64,000 nt of DNA from Obesumbacterium proteus (GCF_001586165.1 NZ_CP014608.1:2666001-2730000); one strand, 5' to 3'; counted from the stretch's first letter, positions 45,005 to 54,548 are shown. Numbers and translations: made by a program. The notes: generated from the sequence alone by a model not told the origin.

Positions 45005-45272
45005 TGTTCATAAAATACATAGGAAAATGATAACTAACATAAATAAAAATAAAACATAGCTATATTTTATAGAATAAAATCTATGTGATGTTGATTTTTA
45101 AGGTGTTTTAACTGATTTTTTTATGTTTAATTAGATTTATATTTTAAATTTTTAAGATCGCAATCTGCGTAGTATCTATAAAAAAGGTTATCCAGTATCC
45201 TTTTTTTTAGAAAAATCCTATTTTATTAATCTTTAATTACACATAACAAAATGTGAATTTCATTGCAACATT
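45005..45272. other. AT-rich region before the Wzz-like gene
   Basis: A/T-dominated stretch without ORFs, including long T and A runs; must hold the promoter of the following gene. I saw no JUMPStart-type element. Confidence 0.4.
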
Positions 45273-46388
45273 ATGACTACAATACACCACGAAAATCTTG
45301 ATTCTGTGATCGATAATTCAAAGCCTGCATTCCAGTCTCCTTTCCTCCGTGATGATGAAATTGATTTGATTGAATGGTTACTTATCGTAATTAAATCATA
45401 TAAAACAGTTTTAATTATAACGTTATGTTTTGGTTTAATGGGGTATGGCATTGCTAAAATTTTGCCGCAAAAGTGGACGAGTGATGCGGTTGTTGTTGCC
45501 CCGCAAACTCAGGAACTGACCTCACTGGATGAACTAAAGCCACAGCTTGCTGTTTTAGGCATCGATTTTAGCGTGGGTGAAAAAGAGCTGTTAAGCCTCT
45601 TCGTGCGTGATTTTGATTCTCAGATTTTGCGTCGCGAATACCTTGTGACAACCGATTTTTATAAGCGACTGATCGAGAAAGTCGGCCCTAATGATGAATT
45701 GGCTAAACGCCAGATACTTGACAGTTTGGCGACCAAATCCTTTACCTCTTTCAGCAGCGAACTGAGTAAAACCCCCTCGGACACGACTTATTCTTACAAT
45801 AAACTGTCGTTTACCGCAGATACTAGTGAAGATGCACAGAAAACGCTGGAAGGCTTTATCTCAGTCGTTAATGCTTCGGTGGAAAAACATATCGTCGGTA
45901 AGATCCAGCGCCTCATCGATATTAATCTGAGCAGTGAAGAAGCAAAATATGATATGGCCCTTGCACGTTTAAAAAATGCTCAGGAAGTGAGTATTAATCG
46001 TCTTGGGTATTCGTTGTCTATTGCTGATGCGGCCGGCGTGAAACGTCCGCTGTATAGCAATGGCACTGCCATTAAAGATGACCCTGATTTTTCTATTGCG
46101 TTGGGCTCCGATGGCTTAAAACGTAAGCTGGAAATTGAGAAATCGATTACCGATCTGGCTCAGTTAAACTCCGGTTTGCAAGACAGCAAGATGATTATCA
46201 ACAAGCTGCGTGAGCTAAAGTTAGCGGATCTCAATTTCACTGCATACAAGTACATGATGACACCTAATGAGCCAGTGAAGAAAGACAGCCCTAAAACAGC
46301 GCTGATTGTCTTGTTGGCACTTATTTTAGGTGTGATAACTTCGGTTGGTTTGGTGACTGTCCGCCATGTGATAAAAAGCCGCAAATAG
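45273..46388 (+). CDS. Wzz/FepE-like polysaccharide chain-length regulator
   Basis: Inner-membrane polysaccharide co-polymerase that sets the length of O-antigen or a related polymer. The 371 residues have the family topology: a cytosolic N-terminus, a first membrane helix (about 45-65) beginning with IDLIEWLLIVIKSYKTVLI, a large periplasmic coiled-coil region, and a C-terminal helix (about 345-366) preceded by the Pro-rich DSPKTALIVLLALILGVI. It is nearest to FepE in size. No O-antigen genes flank it, so it is an orphan copy, as fepE often is. The DNA before it is AT-rich and the ribosome binding site is weak. Confidence 0.85.
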   Translation: MTTIHHENLDSVIDNSKPAFQSPFLRDDEIDLIEWLLIVIKSYKTVLIITLCFGLMGYGIAKILPQKWTSDAVVVAPQTQELTSLDELKPQLAVLGIDFSVGEKELLSLFVRDFDSQILRREYLVTTDFYKRLIEKVGPNDELAKRQILDSLATKSFTSFSSELSKTPSDTTYSYNKLSFTADTSEDAQKTLEGFISVVNASVEKHIVGKIQRLIDINLSSEEAKYDMALARLKNAQEVSINRLGYSLSIADAAGVKRPLYSNGTAIKDDPDFSIALGSDGLKRKLEIEKSITDLAQLNSGLQDSKMIINKLRELKLADLNFTAYKYMMTPNEPVKKDSPKTALIVLLALILGVITSVGLVTVRHVIKSRK

Positions 46389-46446
46389 CGTGTGTATTCA
46401 TTTGATTTCTTAATAGTTTGGTAGAAATATCAGCTGTCAGAAATAT

Positions 46447-46477
46447 AAAAAACGGGCCATACGGCCCGTTTTTTATT
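46447..46477. terminator. Terminator between the Wzz-like gene and cycA
   Basis: AACGGGCC / GGCCCGTT with ATAC loop, flanked by A-run and TTTTATT; serves both convergent genes. Confidence 0.92.
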
Positions 46478-46505
46478 GGTTATTCGCGACTAAAGTCACT
46501 GATAC

Positions 46506-47909
46506 TTATTGGGTGCTACGACGTTTGCGAATGAACATCCAACCCAGTCCTAGAATAACGAACCAGAGCGGCGTCACCATCAATGCCTGACGCGTATCAG
46601 CTTCCAGCGTGAGTAACACGATAACAAACGCAAAGAAAGCAAGACACACCCAGCACATCAGCTTGCCAAAAGGCATTTTGTAGATCGATTTTTCATGCAG
46701 GTGAGGACGCTGTTTACGGTAAACCATGTATGAGCACAGAATGATTGACCAAACAAACATGAACAAGATGGCTGATACCGTGGTGACCATTGTGAAGACG
46801 GTGACAACGTTAGGGATTAAGTAGATAAGTACCACGCCGCCCAACAGGCACACGCAGGAGAACGTTAAGCCTGAAGATGGCACTGCGCGCTTAGACAGCA
46901 AAGCAAAGCGTTTAGGCGCCACGCCATCCTGCGCTAAGCCATAAAGCATACGGCTCGTTGAAAAGACGCCGCTGTTGGCGGAGGAGGCCGCAGAGGTAAG
47001 CACCACGAAGTTAATGATGCTGGCCGCGGCAGGTAAACCCGCTAATACAAACAGTTCAACGAACGGGCTTTTATCTGGAACTACAGAGCTCCACGGCGTG
47101 ACTGACATGATCATGATGAGAGCAAATACGTAGAACATGATGATGCGGATCGGAATTGAGTTAATGGCTCGCGGTAGTGATTTCTCAGGATCTTTCGTTT
47201 CTGCCGCCGTGGTTCCTACCAGCTCAATACCGACAAAGGCGAACACCGCTATTTGGAAGCCCGCGAAGAAACCACTTAGGCCTTTCGGGAACCAGCCACC
47301 GTCGTTCCACAGATTACTAAATGAAGCCACGCTGCCGGTCGGTGATTCAAAGTGCATTAACACCATGCCTAGCCCGATCAAAATCAGCGCAACGATGGCC
47401 ACGATTTTAATCATCGCAAACCAGAACTCCATTTCGCCGAACATTTTAACCGTTGCCAGATTCAGGCCTAACAGCAAAAGCACCACGGCAAGCGAGGCGA
47501 CCCAATCAGAAAGCCCAGGGAACCAAAACTGCGCATAGGCCGTTATCGCGACGACGTCGGCGATGCCTGTAACAACCCAGCAGAACCAGTATGTCCAACC
47601 GGTAAAATATCCAGCCCATGGGCCGAGTAAATCGGCAGCAAAGTCGCTAAAGGATTTATATTCAAGATTGGATAACAGCAGCTCGCCCATCGCGCGCATC
47701 ACGAAGAACAACATAAAGCCGATGATCATGTAGACGAAAATGATCGAAGGGCCTGCAAGGCTGATTGTTTTGCCGGATCCCATAAACAGGCCGGTACCGA
47801 TAGCACCACCAATAGCAATGAGTTGAATATGACGGTTGGTGAGATTACGCCGGAGATGCTCTTCCCCTTTTGCGGGGCTCGCGGCCTCAACTTTTACCTG
47901 CTCTACCAT
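46506..47909 (-). CDS. cycA: D-serine/D-alanine/glycine permease
   Basis: APC-family proton symporter for glycine, D-alanine, D-serine and cycloserine. The 467 residues carry twelve helices and are almost identical to E. coli CycA over long blocks: NRHIQLIAIGGAIGTGLFMG, YKSFSDFAADLLGPWAGY, VKMFGEMEFWFAMIKI, FVGIELVGTTAAET and HEKSIYKMPFGKLMCW. The ATG at 47909 follows AAGGAAGAG and matches the E. coli start MVxQVKV; the ORF extends 31 codons upstream without support. In E. coli the message is repressed by the sRNA GcvB; no check of pairing was made. Confidence 0.96.
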   Translation of the reverse strand: MVEQVKVEAASPAKGEEHLRRNLTNRHIQLIAIGGAIGTGLFMGSGKTISLAGPSIIFVYMIIGFMLFFVMRAMGELLLSNLEYKSFSDFAADLLGPWAGYFTGWTYWFCWVVTGIADVVAITAYAQFWFPGLSDWVASLAVVLLLLGLNLATVKMFGEMEFWFAMIKIVAIVALILIGLGMVLMHFESPTGSVASFSNLWNDGGWFPKGLSGFFAGFQIAVFAFVGIELVGTTAAETKDPEKSLPRAINSIPIRIIMFYVFALIMIMSVTPWSSVVPDKSPFVELFVLAGLPAAASIINFVVLTSAASSANSGVFSTSRMLYGLAQDGVAPKRFALLSKRAVPSSGLTFSCVCLLGGVVLIYLIPNVVTVFTMVTTVSAILFMFVWSIILCSYMVYRKQRPHLHEKSIYKMPFGKLMCWVCLAFFAFVIVLLTLEADTRQALMVTPLWFVILGLGWMFIRKRRSTQ

Positions 47910-48036
47910 TTTGTCTCTTCCTTTTACCTGTCTGTAAGTTGCATGCCTTTTGCTAATGCTTCGCAGATGATGAGCTGCGGTGTAGTACATCATTTTGGGC
48001 ATGTAGTTTTAGGCATAGGCTCTGATGGCCTTTATC

Positions 48037-48136
48037 TATACCCGCCATACTTCAAGTGCGCCATCACTGACTTGAGTAAGCTCATGGGGATGAGCCCACT
48101 CACCGCCTCACTGCAACTCGAATTATTTTGGGTATA
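48037..48136. repeat. ERIC element, shortened (100 bp)
   Basis: TATACCC...GGGTATA ends, with the core piece CTTGAGTAAGCTCATGGGG and the GCAACTCGAATTATTTT end. It lies 128 bases upstream of cycA. Confidence 0.9.
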
Positions 48137-48403
48137 TAAATGCATTGCGAAAGAGAACGACTCATTCGCAGGGCATCAAAGATATTAGGGAAGAAAATAA
48201 GAATTGAATACAAATAGATTAACTTAATGTTAATTTTTTGTTTTTTATCGATCTCGATCCACAGTGATTTGTGATGTATTTCAAGACTCGCCAGATAAAA
48301 CATCCGTCAGATCACAAAATCACCGCAATAATCATTCGGCTACAAGTAGGGATTACAGAATATTGTGAAGGTGCCGATGAGGCGAAGCAGAGGGTTTGCG
48401 GGC
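48137..48403. other. Intergenic stretch between the ERIC element and the mepS terminator
   Basis: No supportable ORF; part of the long region between cycA and mepS. A short open frame from 48271 has no ribosome binding site. Confidence 0.4.
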
Positions 48404-48434
48404 ATAAAAAAACGCAACCGAAGTCGCGTTTTAT
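48404..48434 (-). terminator. Terminator of mepS
   Basis: On the minus strand ACGCGAC-TTCG-GTTGCGT, one mismatch, followed by T7. Confidence 0.85.
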
Positions 48435-48471
48435 TTGGCATTTAGGACAATCAGGTGTTTGTGCGTCTGGA

Positions 48472-49056
48472 TTAGCTATGTGCCGGGTTGGTCAATACTC
48501 GGCGAGCTTCACGATAACGGCCTTTCCAGTAGCTATCATTCAGGCTTGAAATAGTCACACCGCTGCTGGTGGAAGCATGAACAAATTGATCATTACCTAA
48601 ATAGATACCGACATGGCGTCCCGTTGAGCCTGCACGGAACAGCACTAAGTCACCGATACGCAGCTTGGTACGCTGAATTTGGCGGCCAGTATCTTGTTGT
48701 TCTGACGTAGAGCGGGGCAGATCCAAACCAAATTGTTCACGGAAAGTACGTTGAACAAATGCTGAACAGTCAATGCCACGTTTGCTGTCGCCACCGAGGC
48801 GATAACGTACACCTTTCCAGGTTGCGTATTGATCCATAATTTTGGATTTAATATCCACATTACGAACCATTGCTTCAAATTCATCCTGAGAAGCTTGAAG
48901 TAAAAGACCATCTTTGTCTTTAACTGCATGCGTATCAGTTTGTGCGTATCTATCAGATGAAGAATGGTTTGCACTACATGCCGACAGAAGTACTGCGGCG
49001 GCGATAGCAGGAGCTAATCGCAAGATATATCTCAGAATCGGTTGAGACTTGACCAT
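48472..49056 (-). CDS. mepS: Murein DD-endopeptidase MepS (lipoprotein)
   Basis: NlpC/P60 cysteine peptidase, an outer-membrane lipoprotein, that cleaves D-Ala-mDAP cross-links to allow murein growth; degraded by Prc-NlpI in E. coli. The 194 residues have a signal peptide with lipobox LLSAC (Cys27), then the catalytic domain: Cys97 in RGIDCSAFVQR, His148 in GRHVGIYLG and His160 in FVHAST. The lpxT and yeiR neighbours are as in E. coli. Confidence 0.97.
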   Translation of the reverse strand: MVKSQPILRYILRLAPAIAAAVLLSACSANHSSSDRYAQTDTHAVKDKDGLLLQASQDEFEAMVRNVDIKSKIMDQYATWKGVRYRLGGDSKRGIDCSAFVQRTFREQFGLDLPRSTSEQQDTGRQIQRTKLRIGDLVLFRAGSTGRHVGIYLGNDQFVHASTSSGVTISSLNDSYWKGRYREARRVLTNPAHS

Positions 49057-49412
49057 TGTAGAAGATTTTCCTTTTTGTCCTTAACGACGGAGTCGCTATC
49101 TATAAATGCCATTCAAGAGACTAATAATAGGATCCACATGTGACAATGTTTACACATGAAATCTGTGCGGTGGAGCACACTTTTATCGCTATTATTCTCA
49201 AAAACTCAGAATCTATGCACAAACGTTGAAAGATTACCGGATCGAAATAGGTTTGGCGAGGCTTTTTGTTCATTTTAAAGAATAAGAAGCTGCTGTAATA
49301 ATATGTAATATTTAAAGATTATTAAAAAAGATGTATGAGCAATGGAAAGATGAAAAGAAAGCTAGGTTGGTATAGGAATTATCTGAATGAGAACTTATGC
49401 AGTATCTAATTT
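49057..49412. other. Intergenic region mepS / lpxT
   Basis: No ORF supportable. It includes the mepS promoter. TGTGA-CAATGT-TTACA (49139-49154) is one step from a CRP site but I know of no CRP control of mepS, so I give it low weight. Confidence 0.4.
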
Positions 49413-49447
49413 ATCCCCCTTAATCGCTTATGCGGATTCAGGGGGAT
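49413..49447 (-). terminator. Stem-loop after lpxT
   Basis: ATCCCCCT...AGGGGGAT with further inner pairing AATC/GATT; stable, weak T-run on the minus strand. Left half overlaps no gene; right end lies before the lpxT stop. Confidence 0.6.
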
Positions 49448-49455
49448 GCAGTGGA

Positions 49456-50160
49456 TTATTGCGGACGATACTTGCCGGGCATATGCCGGTCTAACAAGTT
49501 CAATAAGGCATCTGATGCGGGGGTGAGGAGCCACCAGCTTAGGCCAACCAGCACGACGCTGAGGGAGCCGACGGCGATATCACTGAACCAATGCGCACCA
49601 ATCATGATGCGGGGTAAAATAAACACCACGAAAATCGCCAGCGCAATAATGAAAGAGCGAAGCGTAAAATAACGCAGCATGAATACGGCAAAAATAATCA
49701 GCATCATGCCATGGTCACCAGGGAAACTATCGCTTGAGCTATCTTTGGTGTTAATCCCAGTCAGCTCGCCCACCCGATGAATATCAGGGAAGTAGTTAGT
49801 TGGGCTAGCACGTTTAACGGGAAGAAAGTGACCTAGCTGATTTAAAACTACCGCCGTTAGCAAGATTACTACGCCTAAAATCAGCATCCGGCGTTTGCCG
49901 TAACCATCTTGTTTAACGAAAAATGAAAGATACAGCAGCCCCATACACAGCAGCGCTATAGCATCGAACGCACGATTATTGGTATAGGCGACTAAATAGA
50001 GAAAGGCGCGGTTGGTGACCAAGTGATCGTTAAAAAAGAAAAAGATCGACGAGTCTATCGGGAACCAAAATCCGTGATTTGGAGCTAAATACCAAGAAAA
50101 GAATAAAGCGATGCCAAGAAGATTACACAAAATAATCCACGGCAGATTACGACGAGTCAT
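49456..50160 (-). CDS. lpxT: Lipid A 1-diphosphate synthase
   Basis: Inner-membrane PAP2 phosphotransferase that moves phosphate from undecaprenyl pyrophosphate to the 1-position of lipid A on the periplasmic face. The 234 residues have six hydrophobic segments and the three PAP2 motifs: LPVKRASPTNYF (K-x6-RP-like), SSDSFPGDHGMM (SGH-like) and RIMIGAHWFSDI (S/R-x5-H-x3-D). It matches E. coli LpxT (YeiU) in order and motifs; yeiR is immediately upstream. Confidence 0.95.
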   Translation of the reverse strand: MTRRNLPWIILCNLLGIALFFSWYLAPNHGFWFPIDSSIFFFFNDHLVTNRAFLYLVAYTNNRAFDAIALLCMGLLYLSFFVKQDGYGKRRMLILGVVILLTAVVLNQLGHFLPVKRASPTNYFPDIHRVGELTGINTKDSSSDSFPGDHGMMLIIFAVFMLRYFTLRSFIIALAIFVVFILPRIMIGAHWFSDIAVGSLSVVLVGLSWWLLTPASDALLNLLDRHMPGKYRPQ

Positions 50161-50196
50161 GTGCTAAGCCTAACCTGTAAAAATGAAAATATGTGT

Positions 50197-51183
50197 TTAA
50201 GAAGCTGTTTTAATACGTGCTTTTAAGAGCGCACTTTGTAATGTGTTCCAGTCGGTTTCTGCGTCATGAATTAACTCGATGCGACTGTCCAGCGGGGTGG
50301 TCTGCTGTGTTTCAATATGGAAATCAGCACCTTGTCGATTAACGATCAACGTTCCTTCTGGTATCCGCAAGCTTCCTTTCACGCGTACAACCGGTGCGAG
50401 ACGTACCCATTCCAGTAAAGCGACAGTGTCGAAACAGGTATCTGAGTTAAATACCCATCCGCAGCTAAAATAGCCTTGTCCCTGATTCAGCGAGCGACGC
50501 CAGTTTTGTCCTTCAGGCAAGCGCAGAGCGGCGATGCCAGATGCCGGTGCTTTACCATGGTGGTGATGTTTCGCATTGGGTAACTCGACGACGTTTTCAC
50601 GTGCGCTATCGAGCAATGCCACATCAAGCTGTCCATGCTGCGTTGATACCAAACGGCGTCCTGAACCTGCTTGTTGATACCAGTCGTCGAGCTTGTTGCG
50701 ATCGTTGTCGCTATAGGTATCGTCTTTATTCGCCACAATGATATCCGCAGCGGCGAGTTGATCGCGGAAATTCTCGTTGCTGGTGTATTTGTCATCGCTA
50801 AGCTGGCGGGCATCAAGCACACAAAGCGTGGCCTTTAGCTCAAGCCAAGCTTGATAGGTATCTGATGTCAGCAGGTTTAGGATTTGTTTTGGATGTCCAA
50901 GCCCCGTGGGTTCAATCAGCAAGCGATCGGGTTTGGCTTGCTGCAACAGCATATTCAATCCAACCTGCATCGGTAGGCCGTTAACGCAGCACATACATCC
51001 ACCGGGGATCTCTTTTAACACGGCTCCAGTATCGGCCAGCAGTGCGCCATCGATGCCAATTTCACCAAATTCGTTGACCAAAACAGCCCATTTTTCATTC
51101 TCGGATTTGTTTGCTAATAAGTGGCGTAGCGTGGTGGTTTTACCGCTACCCAAAAATCCAGTGATAAGATTTACTTTAGTCAT
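50197..51183 (-). CDS. yeiR: Zinc-binding GTPase YeiR (COG0523 family)
   Basis: G3E-family GTPase, a putative metallochaperone with zinc-stimulated GTPase activity in E. coli. The 328 residues show Walker A GFLGSGKTTT, the family metal motif GCMCC (in PGGCMCCVNG), IEPTGLGHP, the base-recognition NKDD and a metal-binding-looking HHHH at about 203-206, then the CobW C-terminal domain with CGWVFNSDTCFD. The ATG at 51183 fits the family start MTKVNLITG. Next gene downstream is lpxT, 36 bases on. Confidence 0.94.
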   Translation of the reverse strand: MTKVNLITGFLGSGKTTTLRHLLANKSENEKWAVLVNEFGEIGIDGALLADTGAVLKEIPGGCMCCVNGLPMQVGLNMLLQQAKPDRLLIEPTGLGHPKQILNLLTSDTYQAWLELKATLCVLDARQLSDDKYTSNENFRDQLAAADIIVANKDDTYSDNDRNKLDDWYQQAGSGRRLVSTQHGQLDVALLDSARENVVELPNAKHHHHGKAPASGIAALRLPEGQNWRRSLNQGQGYFSCGWVFNSDTCFDTVALLEWVRLAPVVRVKGSLRIPEGTLIVNRQGADFHIETQQTTPLDSRIELIHDAETDWNTLQSALLKARIKTAS

Positions 51184-51549
51184 TTAACGCCCCGATTTAC
51201 CTGCTTTTCGACCAGAATATTACCATAATTACACACTATCTCAGGGGAGAGAAAGTGCTGCAAGGTTAAACCAAAGTTAAACAAAAAAGAAAATGACGAC
51301 AAAATATTCGCTTCCATTATCTGCTTTGAGCCTGCCTGTTTAGCCTTATTAAACGCTAATAATTTTCTCTATAGCATAGTTACCTGCTGTATATCGCCTG
51401 AACGGCATTTTTTCTTAAGGTTTCCTGTTTTGCTGCCGTTGTGTTTTTCACAGACTGCTACCTTTAAATCACGCTCTATGCACAGGATTTGCATGGATTG
51501 ATGTATTTACCGGCTAGCGTTTATTTGTGTGAAAATCCAAGAGGTGACC
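51184..51549. other. Intergenic region yeiR / fimbrillin-like gene
   Basis: Some 366 bases between divergent genes. No ORF and no clear operator; AT-rich near yeiR. Confidence 0.4.
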
Positions 51550-51873
51550 ATGAATAAGGTTTGGTTATCAATGCTTTTCGCTGTCGGCTTGGGATTGCCA
51601 TTGTTCGCTGGATTGATGCCTGAAGCTCAGGCTGGAAATACGGGGGTCATTCGTTTTGTTGGCTCGATTGTTGAAGATGCCTGTGACGTTGGCGTTGACA
51701 AGAATCATATAAAAACTCGCTGTGATAACGGTGGACGAACCGCAACGGTCAGCCGCCCAATTAGCCAAATAGGTACGGCACCCGTCGATCTCCCTATTTC
51801 AGTGGGAACCAGTCAATTAAATTGGATCAATTCCAAACATACTCTAGGTGTGTTAACGATCAATTATCATTAG
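51550..51873 (+). CDS. Small secreted protein, type 1 fimbrillin-like
   Basis: A 107-residue precursor with a Sec signal peptide (about 1-28, cleavage after EAQA). The mature N-terminus GNTGVIRFVGSIVEDACDV resembles the first strand of type 1 fimbrial subunits (G-x-I/V-x-F-x-G-x-I/V-x3-A-C), and a second Cys 15 residues later (KTRCDNGG) could form the fold's disulfide early. The total is only about half a normal pilin, and no chaperone or usher gene is nearby. The ATG at 51550 has GAGGTG five bases before it. It may be a minor subunit, a secreted remnant or a different small periplasmic protein. Confidence 0.62.
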   Translation: MNKVWLSMLFAVGLGLPLFAGLMPEAQAGNTGVIRFVGSIVEDACDVGVDKNHIKTRCDNGGRTATVSRPISQIGTAPVDLPISVGTSQLNWINSKHTLGVLTINYH

Positions 51874-52034
51874 ATTTCTTTGCTCATTCTTTTCTCAAAA
51901 TTTTATACGTTGGTGGATGCAAATGGGGTTTGGATTATGGTTATCCAGACCCCGTTGTTGATGTATTTTGCCAAGCTCATTTTTCTGCTGTGATATAATC
52001 AGACCAAATTAGGCAAGTGCTCCTATCATTTGGG

Positions 52035-52052
52035 GATTTGGTCTGGCCAATC
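52035..52052. promoter_or_regulatory. UxuR-type operator before the uxuR-like gene
   Basis: GATTTGG-TCTGG-CCAATC, an imperfect palindrome with the TTGG-N5-CCAA core also found before uxuA. It lies about 50 bases upstream of the start codon, which suggests autoregulation. Confidence 0.6.
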
Positions 52053-52101
52053 GGTAAGCTAGACGATATTCGCCCACCTTATCGGTATAAAAGGTAGCAA
52101 T

Positions 52102-52845
52102 ATGAGATTGTATCAAGAAGTGGGCAATACTCTGCGTGAACTGATTGCGCAAGGAGAGTACCCAATTGGCGAGCGTTTACCGCCTGAGCGTGATATTGCG
52201 GAACAATTTAGCGTTAGCCGCAGCGTTGTTCGTGAAGCACTTATCATGCTCGAACTTGAAAAGCTGATTGATGTTCGTAAAGGTTCCGGCGTGTATGTTG
52301 TTGCTTTGCCGCAAAGTCAGCGACGAGCCGCGGTGACCGATCTCGATGAAAACACCTATGGTCCTTTTGAATTGCTTCAGGCAAGGCAGTTGCTGGAAAG
52401 TGAGATTGCAGCGTTTGCGGCAGTCCAAGCAACCAAAGCTGACATCATGAAGATGCGAAAAGCGATTGAACAAGAACGCCAGTCATTGTCATTAGGCACG
52501 GTTGATGAAAGTGCCGATGAGCTCTTCCATTGCCTACTGGCGCAGTCGACGCAAAACAGCGTGTTAGCCAGCATGGTTCACGACGCCTGGCAGGCAAGAA
52601 AACATAATCCAATGTGGAGTGGGCTGCACGTGCATACCAGCGATTTCAGCTACCGTTGGAACTGGTTGGACGATCACCAAAAAATTCTGCATGCCGTTTT
52701 ACGTCGTGATGCCAAATCCGCAAAACAGGCGATGTGGCAGCATTTGGAAAACGTAAAAACGAAGCTGCTGGAAATCTCCGATCCAGAAGATCCAAGTTTC
52801 GATGGTTTTTTATTTGAATCAACGCCGGTGTTACAGAGCGAGTAA
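52102..52845 (+). CDS. uxuR: GntR-family regulator, UxuR-like
   Basis: FadR-subfamily repressor that should respond to fructuronate or mannonate. The 247 residues comprise an N-terminal winged helix (about 1-70; YQEVGNTLRELIAQGEYPIGE, VSRSVVREALIMLELEKLIDVRKGSG) and the FCD ligand domain with GPFELLQARQLLESEIAAFAA and the C-terminal AMWQHLENVKTKLLEIS. It is nearer to UxuR than ExuR in GERLPPER, the MWSGLHVH stretch and the DPSFDGFLFE end. The short N-terminus lacks the first 10 or so residues of E. coli UxuR. Nearby uxuA and uxuB share its operator type. Confidence 0.86.
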   Translation: MRLYQEVGNTLRELIAQGEYPIGERLPPERDIAEQFSVSRSVVREALIMLELEKLIDVRKGSGVYVVALPQSQRRAAVTDLDENTYGPFELLQARQLLESEIAAFAAVQATKADIMKMRKAIEQERQSLSLGTVDESADELFHCLLAQSTQNSVLASMVHDAWQARKHNPMWSGLHVHTSDFSYRWNWLDDHQKILHAVLRRDAKSAKQAMWQHLENVKTKLLEISDPEDPSFDGFLFESTPVLQSE

Positions 52846-53012
52846 GCATTATACTTTTGTCAGTGCATTGGTGCGCTAATTGCTCGTTAGCAGCCCCGGT
52901 TCATCGTGAGCCTGTGCGGTAACTTCCTATATTGCGCAATAGATTAGCTATTTATGGTTGTTTTTCGACATAATAAAAATAATATCCGTCGTGAACTGCC
53001 GGTAATTGATAT

Positions 53013-54548
53013 ATGACACAGCTTTTTCGCACAGCGAGTTTCCGCCCTGTAGCAAGACTTTTTGTCTCTCTACTGGTCGTCATTTTAATTCTTATTATCG
53101 CCGTGTTGACTATTTCATGGCAGATTTCGCGTGGAATGGAGCGTGATATTGAGCAACGCTTACAGCGTGCGATATTGCAATTTGATGCGACGTTACAAAA
53201 TGCGGAGACCGCTGCGAATGCGGTGCATGATTATTTAGGTAAGGCCTGTAACACTGAAACGCAGGACGCATTACGTTATCAGGTTACCGTTGTTCCAGAT
53301 ATCCGTACAGTTAATCTGGCTACTGGCGATAATGTTTACTGTTCATCTCTGGCGGGAAAATATTCCACTGGGGTAAGCACCAGTAAATACGTTAATGGGA
53401 TGCTGTTGATGCTGAACGGTAATCCGGTCACGCCTAACCGCTCGCTTATTGCATTTCGCAAATCTTACGGAGAGCACAGCGTTTTAGTGGGTGTTGATGG
53501 CTATTATCTAAAAAATGTTTTGGAACTGCTGCAAACACCGACGGAAATCCATCTATTAGTCGGCACCAGTTGGATGGACAGTACAGGTCATGCGTCTGAT
53601 AAGAAATTCCAACCCAATGGCACAAGCTATTTTCAGACATCAACGCGTTTTCCTTACACGGTTGCGACAGAAATTCCCACCAGCACCCATTGGGAATATG
53701 TCTGGGAGTACTCCTCCGGCAGCATTATTTTATTCCCACTCTTAGCCGCCTTATTGGGATTCATAACCTATCGTACAATGGGCCGCGTGAATTCACCTTT
53801 ATCCGAGTTGAAAAGCGGGTTAAGGAATCATGAGTTTATTCCGTTTATTCAGCCTGTGGTCAGCGGTAATACCAACGACCTCACGGGGTGTGAAGTGCTC
53901 ATGCGCTGGCGTCATCCGCAGATGGGGATGATTGCGCCTAACCAGTTTATTCCTTTAGCCGAAGAATCAGGGCTCATCGTGCCGATGACTCAAGATTTAA
54001 TGGCGCAGGTGAGGGACTATTTTGCGCCGTTAGCGGAGCGTCTTCCTTACAACTTCCATTTCGGAATCAATATTAGCGCGAGCCATTTTAAAGATCTCAG
54101 TCTGGTTGAGGATTGCCGCCAATTTCTTGCCGCTTTTAAAGGGTATAAAATTCAGCTGGTATTAGAACTGACCGAGCGCCAGCTCATTGTGCCAAGCGAA
54201 ATGACGTACCGCATATTCCATGAGTTACACGAGCTTGGCGTGCTCATTGCGTTAGACGATTTTGGCACCGGCCACTCAAGCTTGGCTTATCTGCGCGAAT
54301 TCCATATTGATATTCTTAAGATTGACCAGAGCTTTATCCGCATGATCGGGTCAGATGCGTTATCAGGACATATCGTAGATAACGTGATTGATTTAGCTAA
54401 ACGCCTGCAAATGGTAACGGTAGCAGAAGGGGTGGAAACACCGGAACAGGCGGAACATCTTAAGCAATATAACCTTGATTTTTTGCAGGGGTATTTATTC
54501 GGGTGGCCAGAAGAACTCAAGGTTTTTAGCGATAAGTGGCTGTTGTAG
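53013..54548 (+). CDS. CSS-motif EAL-domain c-di-GMP phosphodiesterase
   Basis: Inner-membrane enzyme that hydrolyses c-di-GMP under control of a periplasmic redox-sensing domain. The 511 residues have a membrane helix (about 15-36), a periplasmic CSS domain with the signature VYCSSLAGK near 109 and another Cys near 75, a second helix (about 235-255), and an EAL domain with EVLMRWRHP near 293, FGINISASHF, LDDFGTGHS near 415, LKIDQSF near 435 and AEGVETPEQAEHL. E. coli Rtn (PdeN) has the same architecture and lies near mepS and lpxT. The catalytic residues are all kept, so it is predicted to be active. Confidence 0.88.
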   Translation: MTQLFRTASFRPVARLFVSLLVVILILIIAVLTISWQISRGMERDIEQRLQRAILQFDATLQNAETAANAVHDYLGKACNTETQDALRYQVTVVPDIRTVNLATGDNVYCSSLAGKYSTGVSTSKYVNGMLLMLNGNPVTPNRSLIAFRKSYGEHSVLVGVDGYYLKNVLELLQTPTEIHLLVGTSWMDSTGHASDKKFQPNGTSYFQTSTRFPYTVATEIPTSTHWEYVWEYSSGSIILFPLLAALLGFITYRTMGRVNSPLSELKSGLRNHEFIPFIQPVVSGNTNDLTGCEVLMRWRHPQMGMIAPNQFIPLAEESGLIVPMTQDLMAQVRDYFAPLAERLPYNFHFGINISASHFKDLSLVEDCRQFLAAFKGYKIQLVLELTERQLIVPSEMTYRIFHELHELGVLIALDDFGTGHSSLAYLREFHIDILKIDQSFIRMIGSDALSGHIVDNVIDLAKRLQMVTVAEGVETPEQAEHLKQYNLDFLQGYLFGWPEELKVFSDKWLL

